Assembly (NCBI GenBank): GCA_040954595.2
Contig: CM082581.2
Coordinates: 6,820,001 to 6,884,000 of the forward strand
DNA length: 64,000 nt
Direction: 5' to 3'
Origin: Balanoglossus misakiensis
Taxonomy: Eukaryota > Hemichordata
Shown here: one piece after another, positions 12,349 through 25,400 of the stretch
Numbering within the stretch: the stretch's first letter is position 1
How the letters are laid out: every line of letters starts with the position of its first letter
Program-made: the position numbers and the translations under genes
The notes under the pieces: generated by a model
The model's input: only the letters and a program-made list of their open reading frames with translations
Databases searched by the model: none
Told to the model about the DNA's origin: nothing

Positions 12349-12830
12349 AAATTGCTCCTGTGTGGATTGCCAAGATTTCACAACCAGGGGACTTTAATAA
12401 GAGCATATAATGCATTTTATGTCCCAGAATTGGTTAAACTGTTAGAATACCCGTTTGCCACGTGTAAAAATCTAACTGTACACGGAACAGACTACAGGAA
12501 GAGATGAGAACAGCAGCAAACTATAACCTTGTAGTTATTTAAAATCTCACTTAAAGATAAATGTTGTCATCAAATTGCTAAGTGGTGCCATCAGTTTGAC
12601 AGGTTCTCATTCTAACAAACTACTTTTATGCAGCGATTGCGGGCTCGATAAAGAGAATCTGTGAAAATGGACATAGATGGCGCTAGTGTAGATTTGCCGG
12701 CCTGGTTCCCATCATGCATCGCGCACAATGCATGCCTTTTCACAAGTCCTCAAAGCAAGTCCAGTGGGGGAAGGAAGGGGAAAATTACAAGACAAACCTC
12801 AACATTTCTTACATTGGCACATGTCAAGGG

Positions 12831-12836
12831 TTTATT
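12831..12836 (-). other. Polyadenylation hexamer for THNSL2 copy B (minus strand)
   Basis: TTTATT on the + strand reads AATAAA on the minus strand, about 200 nt past the THNSL2-B stop codon. It is a plausible poly(A) signal for that gene. Confidence 0.45.
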
Positions 12837-12930
12837 TTACTCATTAAAATTCACATGTCATGGACGCTTAAAGGAAAGACTTCATTTAAAGATAGAATAC
12901 TCACGCAAATAATTAAGTAAAGATCATTGC

Positions 12931-12936
12931 AATAAA
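12931..12936 (+). other. Polyadenylation hexamer for the Roco gene (+ strand)
   Basis: AATAAA (CATTGCAATAAAAG) about 580 nt past the Roco stop, followed by a T-rich stretch. If used, the Roco mRNA would overlap the THNSL2-B 3' UTR, whose own signal lies at 12831-12836. Confidence 0.5.
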
Positions 12937-13038
12937 AGATTTAATTTTTTTTAAGTATAGATTACATCATATATTATGTATGATTAAAAACAAAGATATC
13001 TCTGTAATTGCAGCCTTTTATGAAGTTTACATGTATTC

Positions 13039-15348
13039 CTACGCTTTGGCAGAAGTGATACTCTCAATTTTCTCTCTGAGGATCTTCTCCCAGTCATCAC
13101 CATCCCTCAGCGTGGTGTACTTAGTTGGCATGGTTTCCAGTGCCTGTACTTCTGGTGTCTGTTGGGGAGTGAGTCCAGCTTCAAGAACAGCCTCTGGGAA
13201 TTTGACAGGCGATGCCGTTGCTATGCACACACTCCGCACTGATTTCCCATCAGAGCTCCTAAGAGAAAAAAAATATGTAGTGTAATATTATGACACAAGT
13301 GAAATTTATAAAGAACAGATGTCTATTTGTACATGAACTTTCCAACAAAAATGTTATTTTCTGTTTCGATAAGTAAGATTCCAACAATATCAAATATAAA
13401 AGAATCTATTGTCTACTGTAAATCAATGAGAAAAAAAACATACCTCATCTTGTCATAATAGTAACCGACACCAACAGCCGTATGCGGACATAGCAGATAC
13501 TGGTTGTCATGCCAACACTGCTGCATTATTTTCAGGATTCCCTTATTATCCAGAGAGTAAGAACTTAGGACTGACTGAAGCTGAGAAGTAAGTAAGAAAA
13601 TACACATTTTGTGAAATCCAATCTTTTGTACTCCAATGAAGTTCTGACTCCAGAACAAGTTTCTGACAGAATACAATCATCAATGTTTCAGTCAAGACAG
13701 TATCGCAGCATATATATTAAAAGTACCTTTGTATGTAGTTTCTCTGGCAGTGTAAACTTCTTGTTCTTGTTAAACTCTTTCATCAATTTCAAAATCAATT
13801 CTCCGTCATTCCCGGAAAACAACCAAAGAATCCGTTGAAAGTTGTATGGTGACTGAAAGAAAGGAAGCGTATATAACGTAGTGAGAAGAGGTGAGTGGAT
13901 TGGAAAATGGACTTTTTAACTCTAGGACATTAAGAAAATAAGTTGAATGAGCAAGCCCTGCTTTCAGCTTGGTAAGAATTCTGTACAGCCTCAACTTGTA
14001 TTTTCCTAGTATGAGTTTTGATGCTCAGGCAGTTTTGTTGAAAATCATATTTTTTGTAATTTCTCAATTTACACCCATTTCATTGTGGCATGTTTACCGA
14101 TATATTGTGTCTAGTATACATCATTTACATTCTGTGCTTCAAGTCAGGTTTCTACAGACCTGAATGTCCATTGCAGATGCCCAGGTTTCCACAACCTCAT
14201 CAGCCAATGAGTAGTCTCCTCTCTGAATCGTTCGGAGTAAGATGTCATTGACGTTGACAGCAGCGGTAATTTTGATCGGAAGGCCCATGAACTTTGCAAC
14301 AGAACCAGCTGTAATACAGTATGGTAAAAAACTGATAAATTAGAGTTGATAAATAAAGACCCTTAGCTGTGTAACTTTTTAGCTGTTTTTTCAATATTTT
14401 TGTTCTACAGATCCTTGTTCTACTTCATACAGCATGCTAAATTTCCCAACAAAGTAATAAAAAAGCAAAAAACAATGTTATAATTTACAAATTCCCCATG
14501 CAACCATTGCTCTGGACAAGCAATCTCTCAGAACTCCAGCAAACTTTCTCTTTCTAAACATTTCCCTTTATGGTTCATAAATGACATCATGTAACAAAAC
14601 TACAGATCTCATCATACTGAATGTTTACCTGTAATATTTCCTGCAGCACCCGTGGGAACTATGATCTCCACAGTTTCATCGCAAGACTCACAAACTTGAA
14701 AGTACGAGTAGAAGAAATGTACAATTTGGACCATGATACGAGCCCAGTTGATGGAGCTTATTGTTATGAGATTGTTTCTTTCTCTGAAGTCTTGGTCCAT
14801 GTAGATTTTTTCGGTTACTTCGTCAATGCCATCGGAGGTCGTGTTTTCTCCTGGAAAGTTCAAAGGTCAAACATCAAAGGTTAGATATATGTCATGTGAC
14901 CTGTTCTAATTCTAAAGCCTTCATTTAGAATTGATTATTTTCCAGCTCTTGAAATAGATTTTTCTATTAGTTGGGAGATAAACCCCATTAAGATAGTTGC
15001 CTTAATACCGGCCTTTTATAGAGCTATTTTCGTGAAAAGCACAATTGGTTTACGACAATGGGTTAAGGCAGTTAAATAACAATTAAAACATCGCTGTCGT
15101 GCCACATCATACAGAACATCAGAAGAGTTTCTAAAATGAAAGCTGCAAACCTGCCATGACATGAACGTTGTCATCTAAGACCGTGGTCATCATAAGCTCT
15201 TGTCTTTTGGTGATTTTCCCCTGTGGAAATATGACTATTATATCCACCAATGAAAGACCACGAACACCTTCAATAGCTGCACTACCTGTATCCCCTGATG
15301 TTGCTGGAGAATAAAATGAAGGCCTTTATTGGTAATAATAATATAAGA

Positions 15349-15413
<65 letters not shown>

Positions 15414-16217
15414 ATTAATGATGATAACAACAGCCATCATCATCATCATTATTATTATCACAAGAGAAGACAGTTTAATTACAATGAACATGTCTAAACT
15501 CACCTACAACAATGGTGACGTGCGTCTTTCTTTTATTCAAGAAAAATTCCAGAAACTGTCCCACACAAGAGAGTGCCAGATCTTTGAATGCCAGCGTTTT
15601 CCCATGCCACAGTTCTGCCACATGGAGGCCATCCTTCAGTTTAGCAACTTTCACAACTTCCTTCAGTGAGAACTTTGAAAAAGCTTTGTCAAGCAACTCT
15701 GTAAGATTATATAATTGAAGAGTTGTTATGAAATCTGTAAATATTTATAGTCTCTCAATATTTAAGTTTTCTTATTTATAGCAGTTCCTTTGGTGGATTT
15801 ATTTTAAGAGAATTTTACAAATCATACCACAGAAAAACTCAAAAGACAACAAATTATCTTGCTGACTATCTTGCTGACTATTAATGGATAATTTTCTGGT
15901 CATTTCGATGGATGAAAGCATAAATACCCCTGTTGTACCACTTCAAAACGCTGATAATAAGACAAGCCGGTATTAACGCTGATTCCCAAACCTTCCAAAT
16001 CTTTTCTTGGAATCTCCTCTTCACTGACAAACAATGGGATGATCTCTTTGCATAACTCGGGATAAGACAGCTCCTTCCATTGCCGCAAAGTCTCCTGGGA
16101 TATGACGGGAATGGACTCTGGCATCAGGAGACCCCCGTCTTTCATGTACCCGGTCGAAAATAATGCGTCTTCAAAACTCCAGCCCGACACTTGCCCACAC
16201 GTACTTGTGTATTTCAT
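13039..16217 (-). CDS. THNSL2: Threonine synthase-like 2, copy B (8 exons, 475 aa)
   Basis: Second complete THNSL2 paralogue. Coding exons on the minus strand: 15992-16217, 15504-15698, 15151-15303, 14629-14850, 14160-14308, 13727-13852, 13444-13580, 13039-13258; the join is 1428 nt and open. Exon lengths are 226, 195, 153, 222, 149, 126, 137 and 220 nt, identical to copy A except exon 5 (149 versus 146, one codon), and all intron phases match. PLP lysine sits in LAFKDLALS (Lys114), the phosphate loop is SGDTGSAA and the glycine loop is [11 protein letters not shown], closer to the human VPTGAAGN than copy A's VPTGGGGN. The exon 1 donor (GAAG|GTTTGG) departs from consensus but is kept in copy A (GATG|GTTTGT). 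An acceptor-like TTTAG about 30 nt upstream of the ATG suggests a non-coding leader exon. The role is inferred to be a PLP phospho-lyase in amino-acid catabolism, as for copy A. Confidence 0.93.
15349..15413 (+). repeat. (ATG)n microsatellite, about 21 units
   Basis: An uninterrupted ATG trinucleotide run of about 65 bp, followed by an imperfect ATTAATGATGATAAC / CATCATCATCATTATTATTATC section that is partly its reverse complement. It lies in the intron between exons 2 and 3 of THNSL2 copy B. Open frames rich in Met (+) or Ile (-) here are artefacts of the repeat. Confidence 0.97.
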
Positions 16218-17705
16218 GATGGCAATCTTTGACCAGCTGTCAAGCTAAATAAAAAAATTATCGTCGTAAACCACGACATCTTTTACGGCATCAGTTTGTG
16301 CATTGCCACTTATCATTTTACAGGTGTGCGGTATATGCACTGTGGGTATATGTGGCTTCCGGGTTGCGAAAATGCCACAGCTGGAAAACGAACTGTTTTG
16401 GGGTGAAATGCGATATGCGGCTATCGGATTTGTGCTACAATAAGAAAAGTTGGGCCTCCCTTTTCATCGGGTTCCCAGGCACTTCTCAGGAGGAGGTGCC
16501 ACTGTTTTACAGAGAAAGAGAGCTAACTTACCACTGAGTCGATCCGTGTGCTCGGTGACTCTACCTTTGACCCTAAACGTCAGTTTATGATACCGTCATT
16601 ATTTACAATTCGAGGGTATGATATTTATACTATTCTCTCGGCCTATTCACTTCTATACCATGGAAAGCCGTTTGGGAACCCAGGCTACCCCCGGTACCAA
16701 CCGTAGCCAATTTCCCCCAATATACCCATGCGTGTGATCAGATTTCTTTGAAAGAAATGTGTTACAAGGCCCTTTCCCTGTTAAACACTGAGCATCATTT
16801 TACGCGTCTTTTTATTTTGCGGTTTTCTTTTCTCTCGCTAAGCTCGCGAAAAAAAATGTTGGCGAAATTTCCCGTTTTTATTGCATCAGTCAAGTGTTGC
16901 ACGTCATTGCACGTGCACTTTATGAAGGGAGACCTCAGGAGTTGTAACGTTTCACAGTTGCGTTTGCGTGGTGACCGCCTTTTTTTACCTAACGGATCTA
17001 TTTCATAGTCCTCCACGCGCATACAATAACATTTCAAATCAAATATAACGCCTTTCCCCCTCTTATCAACATATTCCTTTTTAAAGCATTTTCTACAATT
17101 GATCATTCCTTAGAATGAATTTTACACGCGTAAATTTGTTTTCTGCGAATAGTAAGTTAACATAGAGGCGGACTTATATACCAGTAAACAGGCTCACTGG
17201 GGTCAAAGGGCAACGACGCAAAGAATTTGTCGTCATCTCCAGGTGAAGTAACAAATACAAATATATGCCGATTTCAGACAACTTTCCCAAGGTATGTTTT
17301 TCTGGAGGATTTGAAATTGTTTCCGGATGAACACTACTTGGGAAGGGTAAGTAATTGTCTTTGGTACGTGCTTTCTGCATCAAAACTGCAACCTCACCTC
17401 AAGCGCCAGGCAGATTATTTCTTCACGTACGCCTATCGTCCGTACGCAGCGTACATTTATACTGCATTTATTTATTTCTCAAAAAGTTGGTTACCGAAGT
17501 GAGTTTTCGCTTGTAAGGCTTTGGATGATGTTGTTAAATAGTAAAATATCAGTCGGTTCGATTGCGCGATATTGGCTTCATTTGGACCCAAAGCAACGAA
17601 CATGTCATGATTTTTGTGCAAGACGAAACCAGCTGATCTCACCGGCGCAACCCATACATGATCACCATAATGATCATCGTACCATAACAAATCTTACTTT
17701 TTCTG

Positions 17706-17830
17706 TGACGTCGTGACCACGTTTGAAATCCCATCGGATGACGCATGTGTCATTTTAGGATCGGGTTCGATCGACAAACGTCGAACAGTGTGTAATTTGC
17801 CCATCGTACAACGCATTCGTTCGCGAACAT
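17706..17830 (+). promoter_or_regulatory. CRE-containing, CpG-richer candidate promoter
   Basis: TGACGTCG (17706-17713) matches a CRE. It is followed by GATGACGCAT and several CG dinucleotides (atcgggttcgatcgac, cgtcgaacag, attcgttcgcgaac) in otherwise CpG-poor sequence. This would suit the distal promoter of the + strand KIAA0232 gene, but no transcription start can be shown. Confidence 0.25.
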
Positions 17831-18704
17831 GACAGAACGACGTGATATGTCAGGTTTCAGTTTAGGAGATCGAGAGGCCATTCGGTTTATCTCTAACCAC
17901 AGGGCATCGATGAGGGGGCCCAGCGTGGGTTATACCGTTCTGTATGCAGTTTTGATTTCGATTATTTATCAATTTTGTTCCTCATTTAAAAATAAAGAAG
18001 TAACCGAAAACGTGAATCTGCTATATATACTAAGGAAATAATTTCACTTTGAGTCACGGTAGGATTTCACTGAGCATTGTTTATTGACCAAGAACGAGAC
18101 CCCTGCGAATAAACACAGCAGTGAGCTAATTAATCGTGAGGTCAGTACTATTACTCCCAGTGATCAGGGCAGTGTAAGTGTTGTTAGTTCATTTCAGGGT
18201 AGGGATATTATGTCACCCAAGGATGTGAGTGAGTGACTTTCATCTGACAATTGGTGTTGTCCTCTGACGAGGTCAGTCTTTACCTGGTGACTTTTTTTCA
18301 TGGTTTTAAACAATTGTTCGCATCTGTGTGTCACTGGTATATAAAGTGACCACCTTTGGAGATGTTGTGTATGGCACCATGCCAAGACTTTTAAAACCAG
18401 AAACGGTTTGATTCGCGTCAAGGTTATGGCTAACAATTCATAAAAGGAATCACAGCGACCTTGCTGTTTTTGATCAGCTTCAAGAATGTTTCCATTATTT
18501 GCTGTAATTGTGACGTACGCAGAAGGTTGACAAATGTCATCATGAACTATAAATCTGAGCAGCATCTACCTTTAATACATACAACAAATTTGCTTTTGAG
18601 ATATTAATGTTTTATAATGTTAACTGTCCTTTCATATTAGCATCCAAGTAATCAAGAATACATTCAAGTTTTTGAAGTTTTTTCACTCACTGATTATGAC
18701 TTAC

Positions 18705-18759
18705 ACTGAACTGCATAAATGTATGCTGTAAGTTACAGTATACATTTATGCAGTTCAGT
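18705..18759. repeat. 55-bp near-perfect palindrome with 1-nt loop
   Basis: The left arm 18705-18731 (starts ACTGAACTGCATAAATGTAT) and right arm 18733-18759 (ends TACATTTATGCAGTTCAGT) are reverse complements at 26 of 27 positions, separated by a single G. The single-nucleotide loop excludes a normal pre-miRNA. It could be a foldback remnant of a transposon or a recent inverted duplication. Confidence 0.9.
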
Positions 18760-21614
18760 ATGTGTTCACTAGGTTTCATACAGGTTAATAATACAATTAG
18801 GCTCTTGTAACGACAAACCCAAGTACTCATTCAACTTTGGCCTGTGAATCATTTAGTATTGTGGGAATCAAAGTCATCTGTGATTATACATGTATAATCA
18901 AATTGGAACAGAGAGAGGAAGTTGAATTCATTTAGTTTAAATTTATTGCAATTGTAAAAATAATTAGTCAGCTGAAAGAGGTCAATCTTCGGACAATGCA
19001 CTGCATGGACCTTCAGGTTGGTCCTTTTTCTGCAAGTAAACAACTCTTCTTTTGTGATTTGTTAGACATTTTCAGTAAATGAATTTGAGTTTACTGCTTG
19101 CGTGAGACCATTTACTTTTTTTACCAGGAGGGTCTTGTAAATGACCTTGTCCTCATTTGCTTTTCATGTTGGATCCTGGGCCACAGCTTTAGTATGTAGT
19201 CATTTATTTATCCAATTTATAAATCTTTAATGAAATTCAAATCAGATGTAGGGTACAGTGATGTCTTTTACTTACATGTCGCGGTATTCCTAGCTGCCGC
19301 CTCAATACCGCACCGCGTAAGTCAAAGATGTTGCCATACCCTACATCAAAAGATTGTAGACACTGGAGAAGGCACCAGAACACTATGAGTCTCGATGGGG
19401 CTACACCCATGCTGCTGAGTTCAAAAGTCCACTTAGACAATAGCGTTGTAAGGCTATTGTGTGACACACAAGAGAGTAGGAAAATATGGTGGTTTAAAAG
19501 TACATGTACTTAGAATATAGTCTTATCTCATTGGCTTGAATCCTTGAACTTTACAGAAAATCAACAATTTAAGCTCGTCTAGCCAGCTGTACCAAGCCGA
19601 CAGTTCCTTTGTAATATTGGGAAGTTGCTATTTATTTTATACCTAGGCTTCAGTTTATGACTTGAAATGTATGGTCGTGGAATGTGCCTTATTAGCTGTT
19701 GCCATGGATTCCACATACATAAGACTTGACATGTCTGATCATGCTTGATGTAATTCATTTGTGTATATTTAATTTGACAGATGTAGTCATCTACAATACA
19801 CGGTCAAATAGCTTGAACTGCAGAGGGTGAATTTCAGTCTATCCTGATCTAGGCACAAAGTATCAACCAGGTTGAAACCTGTAGGAATTTACTGTCATTA
19901 CCCTGTTGATTGCAAGTAGTGTTAACAACTTGCTGTATTTTGCCCCTCATCAGTCAGTCAGTGGCTACAGTTTTGTTAAGTCAGCCAAGGCACATTTTCA
20001 CTGTTGACCCGTTATTGCCTATTTTCTTCCAGGAGGAAGTTGAATATTTAATGTTAAATTATGAAACACTCCAGGAGTGTTGATTTCTAACTTCACCCTC
20101 CAACAGAGAGGTTAATCATGTATTGTCACAGGGGAACAATAGCATCGTCAACTCTTCAACTGTAAAATAACTTCCATGCCTTTCCTCAGATTTGTCAATA
20201 GATGTGAGATCAGCTGATTCTCGTTCATGTTTCAGTTAATTCTAAGGGTTTAGAGATCACAACCATCTAATGAAACAAAGGACCAGATTTCACAATTAAC
20301 CTTTGCATGCACTGTATGTATGTGTACATGAATGTATTGATCATATGTAAGGTCCTTGGCCTACTGGAAAGAGATTCATGAACTTTGAAAAGTTTTTGGG
20401 GTCATTAGCGTGTTGCCTTTGTATTTCTGCCAGTTGTGTCGAAAACTTTTTCTCGTCCTAAACATTTACTGAGCGAAAATTGGCCTAGACTCTTGTCGTC
20501 TTGACATGATGTAACGCCACTTGTAAATACATGTGTTCACTGTAAATGGAGGGTCTCTTGTCAAGAATACTATTCTTGGTAATTCTGTTATGGTTGTACT
20601 TGTAGTGGATGATCCTGAAGGAAGGAAGTCAAAGTGGGTGTGATGTGATAGTGAAGCTTGAGAATAGCTAGTAGGTGGGATTAAAGGAGAATGACAGTTT
20701 TCAAGAGGGCAGAGGTACATTGTAGTATTTTCATTTTAAAAAATACACTATTTAAAATTTAAAAATACAATTTTCTTCTGGAATTTCTCGGAAAATTTGG
20801 AACATTACTAGTCAATACCATTGATTTCAGTGTGAATAACTCTGACTGCTATAAAATCTCTGTATAAATTATTACCGTAGCCAGACGCCATTGTGTAATT
20901 TCTGTCACCTTTGGTCGTCGTACTCATAAAATGTCTTCTCGTCTGGTAGCCTACCTAGCAACTTGTTTCCAGTAACATGTTGCTGTATTTTACTTAGATA
21001 CAGTCAACACTTGTGTGCTCAAGTAACCTTTGACCTCTCACATGATGTGTGAACTTATGTGCCGACAGTGTGAACTTTGGCCCGATGATAGATGTTGCCT
21101 GTGTTAACTGGAATGTAGCAATCCTTTTGAGCGGGCAGAAAGTTCTAGGAGGTGGGCAGGAAAGTAAGAGCACACACGTAAATGTACTTCATGGAAATGA
21201 CGTGAAATATGACGATGGATGGTTTTTTGCTTGCTTGATACCTGACCTGACCCACACACACGTACACATCTCTCGTGACTGTCTACATACATCAACATGT
21301 ACTTACTTGTAGCAGCCATAAATTTTCAGTCTTATCGAATACAGAGTGACCACTTTCTGAATTTTAGTGATGGTTGGTGCGAATATTGCAGTGGTGTTGG
21401 TGCAGGAAAATTTTGGTATTATTATTTGATGAGAGTAGATATGCTTTTGTCGTGTTCTATTATAAAAGTATGTGTACAGTACAGGTACAATCTCTGAAGG
21501 TCAGTGTATGTAACAGTCTATGGAGTATTCTGTTACAGTACCAAACTCATCCTCTTTAATGTACATGTATCTACCTCTCTTGATCGTATCAAAATTAAAT
21601 ACCAGTTCGTTCAA

Positions 21615-21672
21615 AATGCTAATTTTCAGAATGCTAATTAATTCCTGTCGCTGATTATTCATATGCTAATGA
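21615..21672. promoter_or_regulatory. Cluster of three ATGCTAAT octamer-like motifs
   Basis: ATGCTAAT occurs three times within about 55 bp (aaATGCTAATttt, gaATGCTAATtaa, atATGCTAATgag). The word differs by one base from the POU/Oct octamer ATGCAAAT. It lies about 330-390 bp before the exon carrying the KIAA0232 start codon and could be a POU-type regulatory site. Function is inferred only. Confidence 0.25.
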
Positions 21673-22416
21673 GAGAATTTTGAATTGGTGTCTCCTTTAT
21701 GTAGACTTTCTCTACAATGCAGTGAGCGCTAATGACTAGACATTTTGATGGCAAATTGGTGTAAAGAATAGGTAGATCACTGATTTACATGATACCGGTA
21801 TAAAAGTGATGTCTGTTGTGACATGTTTGTACATGAACTCTTTGGTTTCACTGGAGTCTGTTGTAATTAAAATTTTGGAATAATATTATCAAAATGCTGT
21901 TCATTAAAAAGCTTGTAAATATGGTAGGAAAGCATGGAAAGTGAGAGAAATGTTTTTTTGTAAATTCTTCTAAATTTCTGTTTATTTTCAATTTTTTTTA
22001 GGTATCAGACTTCTACCAGCAGCACTGTAGAGGTTCATGAAGAGTGCCGGGTATTTTGAGGCAGTTGTTACAGACATCTGGATACAGGGGGTGAAGTCAG
22101 ATGATGTGTACGTAGACATGTACATCTTGAAGTTCACTCGTGTCTAAAATGTGGTAAGACTGCACAGTACGGAGCACAAAGGCTGCTGGGAAGATCTCTT
22201 CAGGCATCCTTCCGACCGGCCAAGCAAACTTCACCTGCTCGGTTAGTTGTTCTGTTCGACCGATTTCGTTAAGAGAGAGCAATAACTGAAGAAGAAAAAA
22301 ATGGAGTAGACAGTCTTTATCAGGTGACTGTGACAATCGCGCTCACCAAGTACCAGTCTTTGTAACAGAGCTTGTTGTTTGGAGACATAGCCACCCCCTT
22401 GGAAGAGAGGAGAACC

Positions 22417-25400
22417 ATGTCTCTGTATACCTTGCCGTCGGTGCAGAGCTGGCTGGGTCACGAACTGGAGGTACGGGGCATCGATGCCATGATCTACACC
22501 CGGTACATCCTCAGTATCTTGCAGCAGGACAACTTGGATGTGGAACGAGAGTTGCAGCAGTCACCGTCAAGGAAGGAGATCCACGCGGGGCGGCCCAAGG
22601 GGAAGAGCCAGAGGAGGCCCAGAAGTGTGGATGTGGAGGAGCTGAAGAAGACCACGGTGGTTGAATGTTTGCAGTCTGTAGCTGATCAGGTGTGTTAACT
22701 TAACTTCCCTTCTCATTGCAGTGTTACAGCCGGTTGCACATCACTTTGCTGTAGCACATGTACAAACTGTACATAAGACATACGATTTGTTTATCTAACA
22801 CAGACAAGAGGAAGAGATAAGAACAGCAGCCAACTTTGATTAATGATTTGAATGACATTGTCCAACCTGTAATCAAAACGCAACCAGATTTATCGGGCAA
22901 AGTGACCTGAAACCGGCTGTATTTTAGTTTAACCATATTCGTGGTGCATTTTTCTGTGTGTGGGATCCATCTTTACCAGTAATAACATAGTGCATAAATT
23001 ATGTTAATTAATATATCCTGCACATTTACATGCATCAGTTATGTTAATTAGCAATGTCACTAACTGGGGTAGAACCCTGGCCTATGTGTGTGTTCACATG
23101 CAATATGAAAAATGTTCTTGTTTCACTATAAAAAAAATTAAAAAGTATAATGTTCAGTTGAAATTTTCAATTTGGTATTTCCTATGTTGCTTTTTTTATA
23201 AGGCTATATAAATTTTTATCCTGGTATGCAGGTATAACCACAGATTATTGTTGCCTAGTACAACCATGCAGTACACTTTATATTTGTCCTGGCAATTCTC
23301 GCCAAGTATTTCTTGGCATGACTGTCAATAAGGTCTACATGTATCCTGGCTCTTGCATCAAGCATGTGTTCTTTATGTGGTGTTTCTCATGAAAAGTCAA
23401 TAGGACGTGATGTCATTCCCAGCTAGAGGAGTTAACAATTATTGATTTCACACCATACCACTCATCCACAGTGTGACATTCATATAAGCATTGATTCAAA
23501 ATAGTTGACCTTGCCTTGTGGATATTAGTTGGCATACAATGCATTATAACCTTGTAGGTGAGTACGTGAAACAATATTTGGCCTCCAAGCCCCCTATGTT
23601 ATGAACACGTAACTGGATCCAAGATTACTGCCCAAGCTGGCGTTAATGAACCATTTTGGATTGTGTATACATGTTTTCCAGGGTAGTACCAGTGTTTCTG
23701 CCCAGTTGCATGAAGTCACGGTATCTGCCAGTGAAGCAAAGACATCAAAGCAGTTGTGTTCAGCTTAAAGTATAAAGTGAATTCCAGTCAATTGCTTTAT
23801 TCTGTTCTTTTAAGTTTTCCCGTGGAATCTATTGTCCTTGATGACAATTATTTTTAGAAATTTAAGATCCGTTTCAAACCCCTCAATATTCTAACGCCTA
23901 AAAAGGTATGCAAATAAAACCTTCTAAATACAGATGTTATTGAAATGTCATTGTGCCCTCTGACAGATTTTTTTGCATCAGTTTGAGGATTCTGACAAAT
24001 TTCTGTGCATCTATCTTATACATGTACATTTGCATGTAATATTCTTGTATCACAATTTCACATGAGAATGTTTTGCATCAAGGACATGTCATATCGACAC
24101 AGTGAGTGGCGCACCACTGATCAGATCTCCGTCCTTCACCCCTTGCAGACTATTTAATGTCCCCCACGAATATGATTATATCATGGATATGCATAATTTA
24201 GATGAATCCCTTCTCCAACACTATTTGTGTTGGCGTATCCATGGTGAATAGAATTTACGGTATGTGACTGGAAAATAAAATATATGATCAGTTTCCTAAT
24301 AATGAAAATGGAAACCAGGATATATATTTTTGTACAGTGATATTAGAAGCAATCATAAGATTGCAATTATAGGCATTTCCACATACATCTAAGCGATATC
24401 AAGATTGATATAATTTTTTAAGCCCCCAAGGTGCATAATAGTATTATACATTATGGTTCAAATTACACTTACAGGATGGGCAACATATTGTGGGTCACGC
24501 GGTGACCTCACACAGGAGTTATTTTTGGAATAAAGTGAAATACTGCTGGCAGAGCGGTGTAAACCTGGCATGCAAATGTGTGGGAGTGACAATGGCAATC
24601 ACTGCGTGTGTGTATATAAATCTGTTGGTGTTATTGCAAGTCAAGTCAGCTGACAAACGTCAGTTTCATTCATTATTCAAATCTCGTGATATGTTAGTTT
24701 CAATACACATGGTACATATGTACTACATATTCATGCGAAAAAAAGAGATCCAGTGGCAGTTCGTTTTCGCGACTTTTGAAAACAATTCTGCATAACACTT
24801 GGTTAGTTTTCTGTGGTTGGATGTCACAGGAACAGGGTACATATACATGATGTACTTGTATGTTCCACATATGGGCAACCACTGATGCATGTGTAAGAGT
24901 TGGGTACTAACTACTGTACTGTATTTCCAAGCTGTAAGATAGCAACTGACCAACGTTTTCATGAAAGCTTGGCTACGTAAGATGTATACAAACATCCGGA
25001 CGACTTGAATAGTTTAAGTGTTATGTTTTGCATTAGACATACCTGGTGGTCAGTTGGTTAATGCACTTACATGCGCCTAGCAACCTGCATGTGGTTATTC
25101 ATCATTTTGATGTATAAATGTACAGTAGGTAACTTTAAACCATGATTATTTTGTCTGTTCGGCGGCTATTGCTGAGCAATGAAGCTCTTGCCAGTTTTCT
25201 GCAAGCAGCCTAGGGAATCCAATCGGAATAACTTTCACATAGTTTGGATTCCTCTGGAAGAGAGCACGGAGAAATCCAGTGTCATCTCGCAATCTTCCGA
25301 GACAAACTTGTTTGTTTCTTCGAGATGCGAAAATGGCGATCTCTGACGCCTGATGGTAGGGTTTCATCTCTTGCGTATATGAGGAGAGAATTTGGCTTTC

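Larger units (their letters stand above)
16218..22001. other. Gene-poor region upstream of KIAA0232
   Basis: No supported coding exon. The left part should contain the THNSL2-B promoter (minus strand). The stretch near 17,700-17,830 is richer in CpG than its surroundings and has a CRE-like site. A 55-bp palindrome lies at 18705-18759. Open frames at 16795-17106 (-, 103 codons) and 18194-18565 (-, 123 codons) show no domain and lack splice context. Non-coding first exon(s) of KIAA0232 are probably here, since an acceptor precedes its first coding exon at 22002. Confidence 0.5.

Noticed and set aside
15282-15669. Poly-Met and poly-Ile open frames on both strands
   Set aside because: They are translations of the ATG microsatellite in a THNSL2-B intron plus antisense of exon 2.
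16795-17106. 103-codon minus-strand ORF rich in Lys/Arg/Cys
   Set aside because: No domain, no splice or promoter context, AT-rich intergenic sequence; compatible with chance.
18194-18565. 123-codon minus-strand ORF
   Set aside because: No recognisable motif, no family resemblance and no neighbouring exons.
18705-18759. Palindrome as a microRNA precursor
   Set aside because: Loop of one nucleotide cannot form a Drosha/Dicer substrate.
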